64,000 nt of DNA from Allobosea thiooxidans (GCF_900168195.1 NZ_FUYX01000020.1:1-64000), one strand, 5' to 3'. Counted from the stretch's first letter, positions 8,402-16,336 are shown. The notes: generated from the sequence alone by a model not told the origin. Numbers and translations: made by a program.

Positions 8402-8557
8402 GAGTTTGAAGCCGCGGCGATCGCGGCGAACGTCAACCGGGGGGTTCGCCGCCTCGAAACGGCAAAGCCGATCCTCGCGGATTTCGTGAAGAATGGGAAG
8501 GTCAAGGTGGTTGGTGCCCATTACGAGTTGTCGAGCGGCCGGATCACTCTCCTCTGA
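8402..8557 (+). pseudogene. Beta-carbonic anhydrase, C-terminal remnant
   Basis: About 51 codons ending at TGA 8555-8557 read AAIAANVNRGVRRLETAKP, then ILADFVKNGKVKVVGAHYEL, then SSGRITLL. This matches the last helix and strand of beta-class carbonic anhydrases (typical pattern NVxxxVxxL...SPILAELVxxGKLKIVGxxYDLxTGxV). The zinc site and the rest of the usual ~210-residue protein are missing and no start is available. It is therefore a leftover of a larger gene removed by deletion within the accessory region. Confidence 0.65.
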
Positions 8558-8593
8558 TGACGAGAGCCGGCAGAGCCTTGTCCGCCCCATGCG

Positions 8594-9814
8594 TCAGCCA
8601 TTGCCGAGGCTTCTGGTCACCAACCGACTTAGCCTTTCAGCAAATGCGTTTGCCTCGGCCGGGCGCTCGCCGTCCAAAATGTGGGCGGTATCCAGGAGCA
8701 GGTGGGCGACGTCACTACGGAGGGCATGATCTTCCGTTGAGGCGAGGGCTGAGACCATCGCATGGCGCTGGTTGACCTCGAGGATAGGCTTGGCCGCACT
8801 CTCGACTCGACCTGCGGCGCTGAGCAGGCGTTCGAACTGGCGATCCGGCCCTATGTCTGATGCAACAAGGCAGACCGCGCTTTCGGTTAGCCGATCGGAG
8901 GATCGGACATCGGCAACCTCGTCGGCCAGAATCTCCTTTATCGATGCAAGCAGAGCGGTGATCTTCTCACTAGTTTCAGCCGACGGAGGCGCTGCGCCTT
9001 CAAGCAGCGGGATAAGACCAAGATCAGCCGAACCTTGCGTCACCGACTTGAACGGCTTGCCTTCGAAATCCGGCACGGCCGAGGCCCAGAAGCTGTCAAT
9101 CGGATCGGAGAGGAGCAGGACCTCGATGCCGCGCGCTCGGAAGCCTTCGAGCTGCGGGGAGTTGGCGATCCGGGAGGCATCGTCGCCAGTAATGTAGTAA
9201 ATCGCTGTCTGGTTGCCCTTGAGCGCGCCGACATAGTCCTTGAGGCTGCGCCACGTTTCGCCTGAGGCTGTCGTCCGGAAGCGAGCGAGCCCGAGCAGTT
9301 GCTCCCGGCGTGCGGAATCCTCGTAAAGCCCTTCCTTTATGACGACACCGAAGTTCTCCCAGATCACCCGGAATGTGTCCGGATCCTGCTCTGCCAGTTT
9401 CGCAAGCTCGGCAATGACACGGTTGGTGACGCCCTTCTTGATCGCGCCGAGCAGCAGGCTGTCCTGGATCATCTCGCGGGAGACGTTGAGTGGCAGGTCG
9501 GCGGTGTCGACGATGCCGCGGACGAAGCGCAGGTAGCGCGGAAGGAGTTCTGCCTCACCCGTGATGAAGATGCGCTTCACGTAGAGCTTGATCCGGCCTT
9601 TGCGGTCGGCGTCGAAGAGATCGAACGGACGCGCGCCCGGGACGAAGGTCAGCGCGGTATATTCGTGCAGGCCTTCCGCGCGAAAATGGATCGTTGCGGC
9701 GGGCTCGTCATACTGCCCGGCAACACCGCGGTAGAAATCGGCGTATTCGTTCTTGGTGATCTCACTCTTCGGCTTCGTCCAGAGCGCGGCTCCATCGGAG
9801 AGGGCGACCGCGTC
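8594..9814 (-). pseudogene. htpG: Chaperone HtpG (Hsp90), N-terminally truncated
   Basis: About 405 codons encode the middle and C-terminal domains of HtpG. They run from ALWTKPKSEITKNEYADFY, through VKRIFITGEAELLPRYLRFV, DTADLPLNVSREMIQDS and IYYITGDDASRIANSPQLE to DTAHILDGERPAEANAFAE. The N-terminal GHKL ATPase domain (about 220-230 residues) is absent. Reading further upstream in frame meets a TGA at 9815-9817, and the sequence there belongs to a different gene (integrase). The normal gene is about 630 codons. Without the ATPase domain the product would not be a functional chaperone. A GTG at 9580 could restart translation but is an internal codon of the family. Confidence 0.85.
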
Positions 9815-9882
9815 TCATCCGGTATCCGACGGACGTAGTGGTAGGTGCGCTTTCGCAGAGCAACGTAATTTGGAATCGACAT
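9814..9882 (-). pseudogene. Tyrosine recombinase (phage/island integrase), N-terminal fragment
   Basis: The first 23 codons from ATG 9882 read MSIPNYVALRKRTYHYVRR then IPDE. This resembles the N-terminal domain (R-x-x-T-Y-x-x-R-R-I-P-D) of tyrosine recombinases that integrate at tRNA genes. After codon 23 the sequence switches to htpG in another frame, so the recombinase is cut off. Position and orientation are those expected of an island integrase, since it starts about 110 bases from the 3' end of tRNA-Glu and reads away from it. The fragment is short, so the call rests on motif plus context. Confidence 0.5.
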
Positions 9883-9991
9883 GCGCCGTCCGCGTTATGC
9901 AATTTGTTATGCAAAACGTCCCGCAAGGAGCGGCAGCGAGCAAGCTCGCCGGACAGCTAAGGCCTTGATTTTGGTGGATTACGGCCGGAAA

Positions 9992-10067
9992 TGGCGCTCC
10001 CTAGGGGACTCGAACCCCTGTTTTCGCCGTGAGAGGGCGACGTCCTAGACCGCTAGACGAAGGGAGC
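9992..10067 (-). tRNA. tRNA-Glu (anticodon CTC)
   Basis: The 76-base gene has acceptor stem GCTCCCT/AGGGAGC (10061-10067 and 9996-10002), discriminator G and an encoded CCA (9992-9994). The anticodon arm is TCGCC-CTCTCAC-GGCGA with anticodon CTC at 10031-10033, and the T arm contains GGTTCGAGTCC. It decodes GAG. Its 3' end borders the accessory region with the integrase fragment, so it was probably used as an attachment site. Confidence 0.95.
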
Positions 10068-10401
10068 AGCGCTGGCCGAGGGCGCCTATGTAGTCGGACA
10101 ACCGTGCCGCCGCAACTGGTTTTTGCATCGCCGCGAAGAAAAGATGCCGGGCCGGCGGCGCCCTGTGGAAAGCCCGTCGGCGCCCGGCACAACGGCCGCT
10201 CCAGCTCGCGCGGCGGTGCCCGTTGCCTGCGCCGCCGATCTGCTCCGCCAGCCTTCGCCTTCCACCGTGCCTATTGGTCGATGCAACGCCGCTTGGCCCG
10301 CAGGCCGATGCGTTGTCCTTCACGGCGAGACAGACGATGCTGACATGGTGACGGCAGATCCTCGGACGACTGCAGTCTCAGGCAGGGGGGCGAGCGCAAC
10401 G
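10068..10401. other. Region between tRNA-Glu and comF
   Basis: About 330 bases hold the promoter side of tRNA-Glu (minus strand) and the upstream side of comF (plus strand). The comF frame stays open upstream to 10123, but that extension (Arg/Pro/Ala-rich) does not resemble the family and has no good ribosome site. I see no other gene. Confidence 0.5.
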
Positions 10402-11301
10402 ATGAGCGAGTGGCGGCTCGAGACGCCGGAGGCCGAAGCCTGCATCAGGCACGAGCTCCCGACACAGGCTTCCCGTGCCGATCAGGCTTCCCTTGCCGAC
10501 GAAGAACCGCGGATGCGGGGAGACCGCCTCCCCCGCCTCCTCGGCCACGGCCGCCTGGCACTCCGGACCGCGCTGCAGCGGCTGATCGGGATCGTCTATC
10601 CGCCGACCTGCATCGCCTGCCAGGCGGCGATCGGCGAGGCGCAGGCCCTGTGCGCCCGCTGCTGGAGCGGGATCGGCTTCATCGAACGCCCCTATTGCGA
10701 GCGCCTCGGCACGCCGTTCCCGGTCGATCTCGGCCCCGGCCTGCTGTCGCCGGCCGCGATCGCCGCGCCGCCGGTCTTCGGCCGGGCACGGGCGGCCTGC
10801 CGCTTCGAAGGCACGGCGCGCGAGCTCGTCCATCGCCTGAAATATGGCGATCGCGTCGACCTGTCCCTGACGCTCGGCCGGATGATGCGGCTGGCGGGGC
10901 GCGAACTCATCGCCGATGCCGACCTCGTCGTGCCGATCCCGCTGCACCGGACGCGGCTCTGGCAGCGCCGCTTCAACCAGGCTGCTGTGCTGGCGCGGAT
11001 TCTGGCCCGCAACGCCGGCGTGCCGCTGGCCCTGACTGCTCTGGCCCGCGTCAGGCCGACGCGCCGGCAGGTCGGCCTGACGCGCGCCCAACGCGCAGAC
11101 AACCTGCAGGGAGCCTTCCGCGTGCCGGACGCCATGCGCCCGCGGGTCGAGGGCCGGCGCATCCTGCTGATCGACGACGTGCTGACGACGGGCGCGACGG
11201 CCAATGCCGCCGCCCGCGCGCTGCTGCGGGCCGGCGCCGGCGCCGTCGACGTGCTGACCTTCGCACGGGTCGTGACGGATGGCCGGGAAGCCACTACATG
11301 A
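10402..11301 (+). CDS. comF: ComF family phosphoribosyltransferase-like protein
   Basis: From ATG 10402 (preceded by GGGGGG about 10 bases upstream) the protein has 299 residues. It shows the ComF pattern: an N-terminal double-CxxC zinc ribbon (CIACQ... LCARCW), then FEGTARELVHRLKYGDR, VPIPLHRTRLWQRRFNQA, and the PRPP-binding loop ILLIDDVLTTGATANAAAR near the C-terminus. ComF proteins are linked to DNA uptake in competent bacteria; in alphaproteobacteria their role is not settled. Later starts (for example ATG 10513) are possible because the first ~37 residues look non-conserved. It lies just upstream of grxC, an order common in this class. Confidence 0.85.
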   Translation: MSEWRLETPEAEACIRHELPTQASRADQASLADEEPRMRGDRLPRLLGHGRLALRTALQRLIGIVYPPTCIACQAAIGEAQALCARCWSGIGFIERPYCERLGTPFPVDLGPGLLSPAAIAAPPVFGRARAACRFEGTARELVHRLKYGDRVDLSLTLGRMMRLAGRELIADADLVVPIPLHRTRLWQRRFNQAAVLARILARNAGVPLALTALARVRPTRRQVGLTRAQRADNLQGAFRVPDAMRPRVEGRRILLIDDVLTTGATANAAARALLRAGAGAVDVLTFARVVTDGREATT

Positions 11302-11332
11302 GGCCCAGCATTTCATGGAGAGGCCTCAGCCC

Positions 11333-11590
11333 ATGCCGCCCGTCACGATCTACACCACCTCCTGGTGCCCCTATTGCCGGGCCGCCAAGGCGCTGCTGGC
11401 GCAGAAGGGGGTCGCCTTCACCGAGATCGACGTCGACGGCAAGCCGGAGCTGCGCCAGGAGATGACGGCGCGCGCCGGTGGGCGCACCTCCGTGCCGCAG
11501 ATCTTTATCGGCGAGCGCCATGTCGGCGGCTCGGACGACATCCACGCGCTCGATGCGCGCGGCGAGCTCGACGATTTGCTGGTGGCCTGA
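11333..11590 (+). CDS. grxC: Glutaredoxin 3
   Basis: The 85-residue protein has the dithiol active site CPYC (WCPYCRAAKALL) at about residues 11-14. It also has the glutathione-binding TSVPQIFI segment with cis-proline and GGSDDIHAL. It reduces protein disulfides and glutathione mixed disulfides in the cytoplasm. Start 11333 was chosen because GGAGAGG lies 9 bases upstream; an in-frame ATG at 11315 would add six residues. It begins 31 bases after comF and is probably in the same transcript. Confidence 0.92.
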   Translation: MPPVTIYTTSWCPYCRAAKALLAQKGVAFTEIDVDGKPELRQEMTARAGGRTSVPQIFIGERHVGGSDDIHALDARGELDDLLVA

Positions 11591-11649
11591 GGCCCGACGG
11601 CGATTCCGGCCGGCTCCGGTCAGCCTTGCCGCTCCCTGTTCATTTGCCT

Positions 11650-11668
11650 TGGTGGCGCAGCGCCACCA
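11650..11668 (+). other. Hairpin between grxC and the DUF1178 gene
   Basis: TGGTGGCGC and GCGCCACCA form a perfect inverted repeat separated by one base (a realistic stem of 7 with a 5-base loop). It ends 11 bases before the DUF1178 start and lacks a T-run, so it is not a typical terminator. It may stabilise the upstream mRNA or mask the next ribosome site. Confidence 0.45.
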
Positions 11669-11679
11669 TCTAAGACGAC

Positions 11680-12153
11680 ATGATCCGCTACGCCCTCATC
11701 TGCGACAACGCCCACGAATTCGAGAGCTGGTTCTCGTCCTCGGCCAGCTTCGAGGATCAGACGAAGCGCGGCTTCGTGACCTGCCCGGCCTGCAACAGCG
11801 CCAAGATCGAACGCGCCATCATGGCGCCGAATGTCGCACGCACCGATCTCGACGCGCGCGCCACCGGGCCCGCGCCGGAAGCGCCCGCCCCGGCCGGCGC
11901 GCCGGCGCCGGTCGCGCTGATGGGAGAAAAGGAGAAGGCTTTCCGCGAGATGCTGACCGCGCTGCATCAGCATGTTCGCGAGCATGCCGAGCATGTCGGC
12001 CCGCGTTTCGCCGACGAGGCGCTGAAGATCCACCATGGCGAGACCGAAGCGCGCGCGATCTATGGCGAGGCCACGGCGGACGACGCGCGCATGCTGCAGG
12101 ACGAGGGCGTCGACTTCCTGCCGCTGCCGCGCCTGCCGGGCGCGGGGAACTGA
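11680..12153 (+). CDS. DUF1178 family protein
   Basis: This 157-residue cytoplasmic protein starts MIRYALICDNAHEFESWF and has a CPAC motif (about residues 36-39), as in DUF1178 proteins. The other Cys near residue 8 could complete a metal site. The middle (about 65-85) is Ala/Pro-rich linker. The C-terminal half (REMLTALHQHVREHAEHVG, then ARAIYGEATADDARMLQDEG) is the conserved DUF1178 core. The function is unknown. The gene follows comF-grxC in many alphaproteobacteria, usually with a carbon-nitrogen hydrolase between, which is missing here. Confidence 0.88.
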   Translation: MIRYALICDNAHEFESWFSSSASFEDQTKRGFVTCPACNSAKIERAIMAPNVARTDLDARATGPAPEAPAPAGAPAPVALMGEKEKAFREMLTALHQHVREHAEHVGPRFADEALKIHHGETEARAIYGEATADDARMLQDEGVDFLPLPRLPGAGN

Positions 12154-12536
12154 AGCGCCTTTCGTGATCGCGGCAAGGCTGCGCCTCGGCGGCAGGCCTT
12201 GATCGCGGGCGCTTCGCAGATCCCCGATTTCGCGAGCGGGCTCCGCCCTCTGTCGCCGGTTTTCCGCGTCGTTCCGACGCGATCGCTCAGAGCTTCCCTA
12301 GCGGCACCTGCGGGCCGCGAGCGAAAAATCCCGGTTCGGTAAGCCCCGCTTTTCTCCTTTCGATACAACAAGCTAGCGGCATGCCCGCCGAAGAGGGCGA
12401 CCGGCCGGACGCCGCCTTGCCCGCCTCCCCCCTTCCACCCCGGATTAACTTTCTGTTAAGGAATTCAGGTTTCCTTGCCGGTGTGACCGGCGCGCCGCAT
12501 GCGGCGGCTCAGGATCTCGAACCCAGGAGTTGCCGC
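12154..12536. other. Intergenic region upstream of cell wall hydrolase
   Basis: This 383-base non-coding stretch contains the candidate CtrA box described separately and an AGGAGT ribosome site at 12525-12530. A frame in phase with the hydrolase is open from 12381, but its extra N-terminus precedes the signal region and is unlikely to be used. I see no RNA gene. Confidence 0.5.
12445..12459 (+). promoter_or_regulatory. Candidate CtrA box (TTAA-N7-TTAA)
   Basis: TTAA at 12445-12448 and TTAA at 12456-12459 are exactly seven bases apart, the half-site spacing of the alphaproteobacterial cell-cycle regulator CtrA. It lies 78 bases upstream of the cell wall hydrolase ATG in otherwise GC-rich DNA. 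Binding is inferred from pattern and context only. Confidence 0.45.
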
Positions 12537-13451
12537 ATGACGCGGGCCGCGATCGCTGCACATGGTCTCCGTTCCGGCGGAGTTTTCCGGTACGGTGGAC
12601 GTGGATCGATCCCGCTTTTGATTGCGCTTCTGGCCCCCGCTTTGGGCGCCTGCAGCATGTCGCCGGTCGAGACCGCCGCGGTTTCCGCCCCGGCGACGAA
12701 GGAGCCCGCCGCCGCGCGCAAGCGTGCCGTCGCCCTGGCCAAGGCCGATCCGCGCGAGAAGGACTGCCTGGTCCGCGCGATGTATTTCGAATCGAACCGT
12801 TCGAGCGAGGCCGGCCTGCTCGGCGTCGGCACGGTCGTGATGAACCGCGTCGAGTCGGCGCGCTATCCCGAGACGATCTGCGGCGTGGTCGGGGCTCCCC
12901 GCCAATTCGCCTCCGGCGTCCTGACCCGTCCGATGACGGACAATGTCCTGCCGAAGGTCGAGGCCATCGCCGAGGACATCCTCAATGGCCGCCGCAACGA
13001 ATCGGTCGGCGCCGCCAAGCATTTCCACATGGCTGGCCTGCGCTTCGGCTACAAGAACATGCATTACGTGACCGTGGCCGGCGGCAACGCCTTCTACGTC
13101 AAGGGCGAGCGTCCCGAGCGTCGCCGCATCGAGGAGCCGACGATCCAGCTCGCCGCGGCCTCGACCTCCGCGCCCCTCACCACCGCTTCCTCGTCCGCTT
13201 CGGCCGCGACTTCCTTCGCCTCCGCGCCGCTCGCCTTCGCACCCGAGGCGACCGCGCCCAAGCTACCTGCGCTCGAATCGCCGATGGTCACGCTGGTCAA
13301 GAACGCCCCGCTGCCGCCCGGCCGGCCGCTCGATCTCGACCTGCCGAAGGCGTCCGCGCGCGCCCTTGTTGCGCCGCCCAAGGACGACCGCCGCGTGGCG
13401 CTGCTGTCGACCGCCGAAATCAGGGGCAGCGTTTCGTCGCCCTCGCGCTAA
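12537..13451 (+). CDS. SleB-type cell wall hydrolase lipoprotein
   Basis: From ATG 12537 (AGGAGT upstream) the protein has 304 residues. It starts with a hydrophobic signal ending in a lipobox, ALGAC-S, near residue 38. The hydrolase domain (about residues 75-190) has CLVRAMYFESNRSSEAGLL with the conserved glutamate, VVMNRV, YPETICGVV and PRQFASG, all typical of the SleB/hydrolase_2 fold. This family cleaves peptidoglycan glycan strands. The C-terminal ~110 residues are low-complexity Ala/Ser/Pro sequence. It would act in the periplasm on the cell wall. The CtrA-like site upstream suggests cell-cycle timing. Confidence 0.85.
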   Translation: MTRAAIAAHGLRSGGVFRYGGRGSIPLLIALLAPALGACSMSPVETAAVSAPATKEPAAARKRAVALAKADPREKDCLVRAMYFESNRSSEAGLLGVGTVVMNRVESARYPETICGVVGAPRQFASGVLTRPMTDNVLPKVEAIAEDILNGRRNESVGAAKHFHMAGLRFGYKNMHYVTVAGGNAFYVKGERPERRRIEEPTIQLAAASTSAPLTTASSSASAATSFASAPLAFAPEATAPKLPALESPMVTLVKNAPLPPGRPLDLDLPKASARALVAPPKDDRRVALLSTAEIRGSVSSPSR

Positions 13452-13481
13452 GCGCCCAGGATCCCCGAAGCCTCTGATGGC

Positions 13482-13596
13482 CCTCATCCTGAGGAGCCGC
13501 GTCAGCGGCGTCTCGAAGGATGTTCCAGATGACACCGGAGCCTCCTGAAGCATCCTTCGAGACGCAAGCCGTCGGCTTGCTCCTCAGGATGAGGGC
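13482..13596. repeat. Intergenic palindromic repeat (CCCTCATCCTGAGGAG type)
   Basis: CCCTCATCCTGAGGAG at the left is mirrored by CTCCTCAGGATGAGGG at the right. Inner arms GTCTCGAAGGATG and CATCCTTCGAGAC also pair. The whole ~115 bases can fold into a long cruciform. It is a REP-like element between the hydrolase and ecm genes and could also act as a transcription barrier. Confidence 0.75.
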
Positions 13597-13717
13597 TTTA
13601 ACAGCGGCCCAAGCCGGAAGGCCGTTCGCCTAACGTCGAAGGGGACATCGCCGAGGTTCTGGTCTTATCCTCGCCGCAGTGCAACATTCAGATTGCTCTG
13701 CAACACGGGGAGGCGCC

Positions 13718-15706
13718 ATGACCGCGACGCAGCAAAGCGGCCCGCAATCGGCCCAGCGCGACAGGCCCTGGATCTTCCGCACCTATGCGGGCCATTCCGA
13801 CGCGGCCGAATCCAACCGGCTCTACCGGACGAACCTCGCCAAGGGCCAGACGGGTCTCTCCGTCGCCTTCGACCTGCCGACCCAGACCGGCTACGACCCC
13901 GACCATGTGCTGGCGCGTGGCGAGGTCGGCAAGGTCGGCGTGCCGATCTCCCATCTCGGCGACATGCGGGCGCTGTTCGACCAGATCCCGCTGGCGCAGA
14001 TGAACACCTCGATGACGATCAACGCGACGGCGGCCTGGCTGCTCTCGCTCTACATCGCCGTCGCCGACGAGCAGGGCGCCGACCGCAGGCTGCTGCAAGG
14101 CACGACTCAGAACGACCTCGTCAAGGAATACCTGTCGCGCGGCACCTATGTCTTCCCGCCGCGCCCCTCGATGCAGCTCACCACCGACATCGTCGTCTTC
14201 ACGGCGAACGAGCTGCCGAAATGGAACCCGACCAACGTCTGTTCCTATCATCTGCAGGAGGCCGGCGCCTCGCCGGTGCAGGAACTCTCCTTTGCGCTGG
14301 CGACGGCGATCGCACTGCTGGATTCGATCCGCGCCCGGCCGGAAGTGAGCCCCGAGGAGTTCCCCGGCATCGTCGGCCGCATCTCCTTCTTCGTGAATGC
14401 CGGCATGCGCTTCGTCACCGAGCTCTGCAAGATGCGGGCTTTCGTCGAGCTCTGGGACGAGATCACGCTCGGCCGCTATGGCGTTGCCGATGAGGCGATG
14501 CGCAGGTTCCGCTACGGCGTCCAGGTCAATTCGCTGGGGCTGACCGAGCCGCAGCCGGAGAACAACGTCTATCGCATCCTGATCGAGATGCTGGCAGTGA
14601 CGCTCTCCAAGAAGGCGCGTGCGCGCGCCGTCCAGCTGCCCGCGTGGAACGAGGCGCTCGGCCTGCCCCGTCCCTTCGACCAGCAATGGTCGCTGCGGAT
14701 GCAGCAGGTCCTGGCCTATGAGACCGACCTGCTCGAATTCGGCGACATCTTCGACGGCTCCACCGTGGTCGACGCCAAGGTGTCGGATCTCAAAGCCGCT
14801 GCGCTGGAGGAACTGGCGAAGATCGACGACATGGGCGGCGCGCTCGCCGCGGTCGAGACCGGCTACATGAAGCAGGCGCTGGTCGAGAACGGCGCCCGCC
14901 GGATCGAGGCGATCGAGCGCGGCGAGCAGGTCGTCGTCGGCGTCAACAAGTTCACCAACAGCGAGCCCTCCCCGCTCTCGGCGGGCGACGGCGCCGTCGT
15001 CACCGTGCCGGATTCCGTCGAGATCGAGGCGGTGGCCCGGCTCAAGGCCTGGCGCTCCGACCGTGACGCCAAGGCGGCCGCGGCGGCGCTCGCCGAGCTT
15101 GCGGCAAGCGCGCGCGAAAACCGCAACGTCATGCCGGCCTCGATCGCCTGCGCCAAGGCCGGCGTCACCACCGGTGAATGGGCTCAGACTCTGCGCGAGA
15201 TTTTTGGCGAATACCGTGCGCCGACCGGCGTCGACACGACGAAGCTGGGCGACGCGACCGGCCTTGCCACGGCGAAGGCCGCCGTCGAGAAGGCGACCGA
15301 GCGTCTCGGCCGCCCGCCGCGCTTCCTCGTCGGCAAGCCCGGCCTCGACGGGCACTCGAACGGCGCCGAGCAGATCGCGGTACGCGCCCGCGATGCCGGG
15401 ATGAATGTCAGCTATGGCGGCATCCGCCAGACGCCGGAGGAGATCGTCAGCGAGGCCAGGGAGAGCGAAGCCGACATCATCGGGCTCTCGATCCTCTCCG
15501 GCTCGCATCTGCCGCTCGTGCGCGACGTCACCGCCCGCCTGCGCGTCGCCGGCATGGAGGTACCGGTCGTGGTCGGCGGCATCATCCCGCCCGACGACGA
15601 GAACGCGCTACGCAACATGGGCGTGGCGCGGGTCTACACCCCCAAGGATTTCGCGCTGGACGGCATCATCGCCGATGTCGCGGGGCTGGCGGCGAAAAAG
15701 GGCTAG
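13718..15706 (+). CDS. ecm: Ethylmalonyl-CoA mutase (adenosylcobalamin-dependent)
   Basis: The 662-residue single-chain mutase has the substrate domain first (RPWIFRTYAGHSDAAESN, then GLSVAFDLPTQTGYDPDH, TTQNDLVKEYLSRGTYVFPP). The cobalamin-binding domain comes last, with DGHSNG (the DxHxxG base-off ligand motif) and LSILSGSH and GGIIPPDD. The YxxHLQEAG and PTNVCSYH segments are those of MeaA/Ecm rather than methylmalonyl-CoA mutase. It converts ethylmalonyl-CoA to methylsuccinyl-CoA in the ethylmalonyl-CoA pathway for acetyl-CoA assimilation. The start has GGGGAGG five bases upstream. Other pathway genes are not adjacent, as is common. Confidence 0.9.
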   Translation: MTATQQSGPQSAQRDRPWIFRTYAGHSDAAESNRLYRTNLAKGQTGLSVAFDLPTQTGYDPDHVLARGEVGKVGVPISHLGDMRALFDQIPLAQMNTSMTINATAAWLLSLYIAVADEQGADRRLLQGTTQNDLVKEYLSRGTYVFPPRPSMQLTTDIVVFTANELPKWNPTNVCSYHLQEAGASPVQELSFALATAIALLDSIRARPEVSPEEFPGIVGRISFFVNAGMRFVTELCKMRAFVELWDEITLGRYGVADEAMRRFRYGVQVNSLGLTEPQPENNVYRILIEMLAVTLSKKARARAVQLPAWNEALGLPRPFDQQWSLRMQQVLAYETDLLEFGDIFDGSTVVDAKVSDLKAAALEELAKIDDMGGALAAVETGYMKQALVENGARRIEAIERGEQVVVGVNKFTNSEPSPLSAGDGAVVTVPDSVEIEAVARLKAWRSDRDAKAAAAALAELAASARENRNVMPASIACAKAGVTTGEWAQTLREIFGEYRAPTGVDTTKLGDATGLATAKAAVEKATERLGRPPRFLVGKPGLDGHSNGAEQIAVRARDAGMNVSYGGIRQTPEEIVSEARESEADIIGLSILSGSHLPLVRDVTARLRVAGMEVPVVVGGIIPPDDENALRNMGVARVYTPKDFALDGIIADVAGLAAKKG

Positions 15707-15718
15707 CCGTGATCCCGC

Positions 15719-16336
15719 CTAAACCATCCCCACGCTCTTGAGCTGCTGATAAGCCTTCAGGATTTCCTGAAGCGTGCCTTCGCGCGAGCGGTCGCCGCCA
15801 TTGGCGTCAGGGTGGAAACGCTTCACCAGCTCCTTGTAGCGCGCCTTGATCGCGACGGAGTCCGCAGTGTCGTCGAGGCCGAGCGTATCGAGCGCCTTGC
15901 GTGCCACCACGCCGACGCGGGTCTCCGGCTGCGCCGCCTGCTGCTTGGAGCGCGCGCCGAACAGGTTGAAGGCGTCGTGCATGTCGGGCCCGGCCTCGCC
16001 ATTGCGCAGGCGCCCGCGCTGCGACATCCGCGCCGCCTGCGAGTTGACCCCGAGCTTCCAAGTCGGCCGATGGCCGATCTCCTCCTGCTTCTGGTAGGCG
16101 GCGAGCGCGTCGTCATCCATGCCGGCGAAATAGTTGTAGGTCGCGTTGTAGGCCTTCACGTGCTCCATGCAGAACAGGAAGAATTGCCCCTCGCGGCCGC
16201 GCCCCATGGGCGCACGGAATTCGCCGGCGCGCGCGCAACCCGGATGGTTGCAGCGCGGCGCAGCGCTGTCCGCGACCGCTTCCGCCTCGGAAGAGCCGAT
16301 CCTGATGCTGTCGAAAAGGCGCGAGTTGATGTTCAT
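15719..16336 (-). CDS. J-domain (DnaJ-like) protein with N-terminal cysteine region
   Basis: From ATG 16336 the protein has 205 residues. The N-terminal half carries CNHPGCARAGEFRAP and FFLFCMEHVKAYNATYNYF, a Cys/His cluster that could bind metal. The C-terminal ~55 residues form a J-domain: ALDTLGLDDTADSVAIKARY, then KELVKRFHPDANGGD with the HPD motif and LKAYQQLK. It would stimulate DnaK ATPase through HPD, and the N-terminal part may select clients. This architecture is common in alphaproteobacteria next to bolA, which is divergent here (start 97 bases away). Confidence 0.88.
   Translation of the reverse strand: MNINSRLFDSIRIGSSEAEAVADSAAPRCNHPGCARAGEFRAPMGRGREGQFFLFCMEHVKAYNATYNYFAGMDDDALAAYQKQEEIGHRPTWKLGVNSQAARMSQRGRLRNGEAGPDMHDAFNLFGARSKQQAAQPETRVGVVARKALDTLGLDDTADSVAIKARYKELVKRFHPDANGGDRSREGTLQEILKAYQQLKSVGMV

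Noticed and set aside
9896..9925. TTATGCAA direct repeat near the integrase start as an attachment core
   Set aside because: The two copies are only a few bases apart and do not match the tRNA 3' end, so they are more likely promoter or recombinase-accessory sequence than the att core.
13482..13717. Cobalamin riboswitch upstream of the B12-dependent mutase
   Set aside because: I looked for the B12-box and extended conserved segments in the ecm leader. Only the REP-like palindrome and a ribosome site are visible.
13688..15508. A 606-codon minus-strand open frame opposite ecm
   Set aside because: It is an antisense shadow of a well-conserved mutase gene with no motif of its own.
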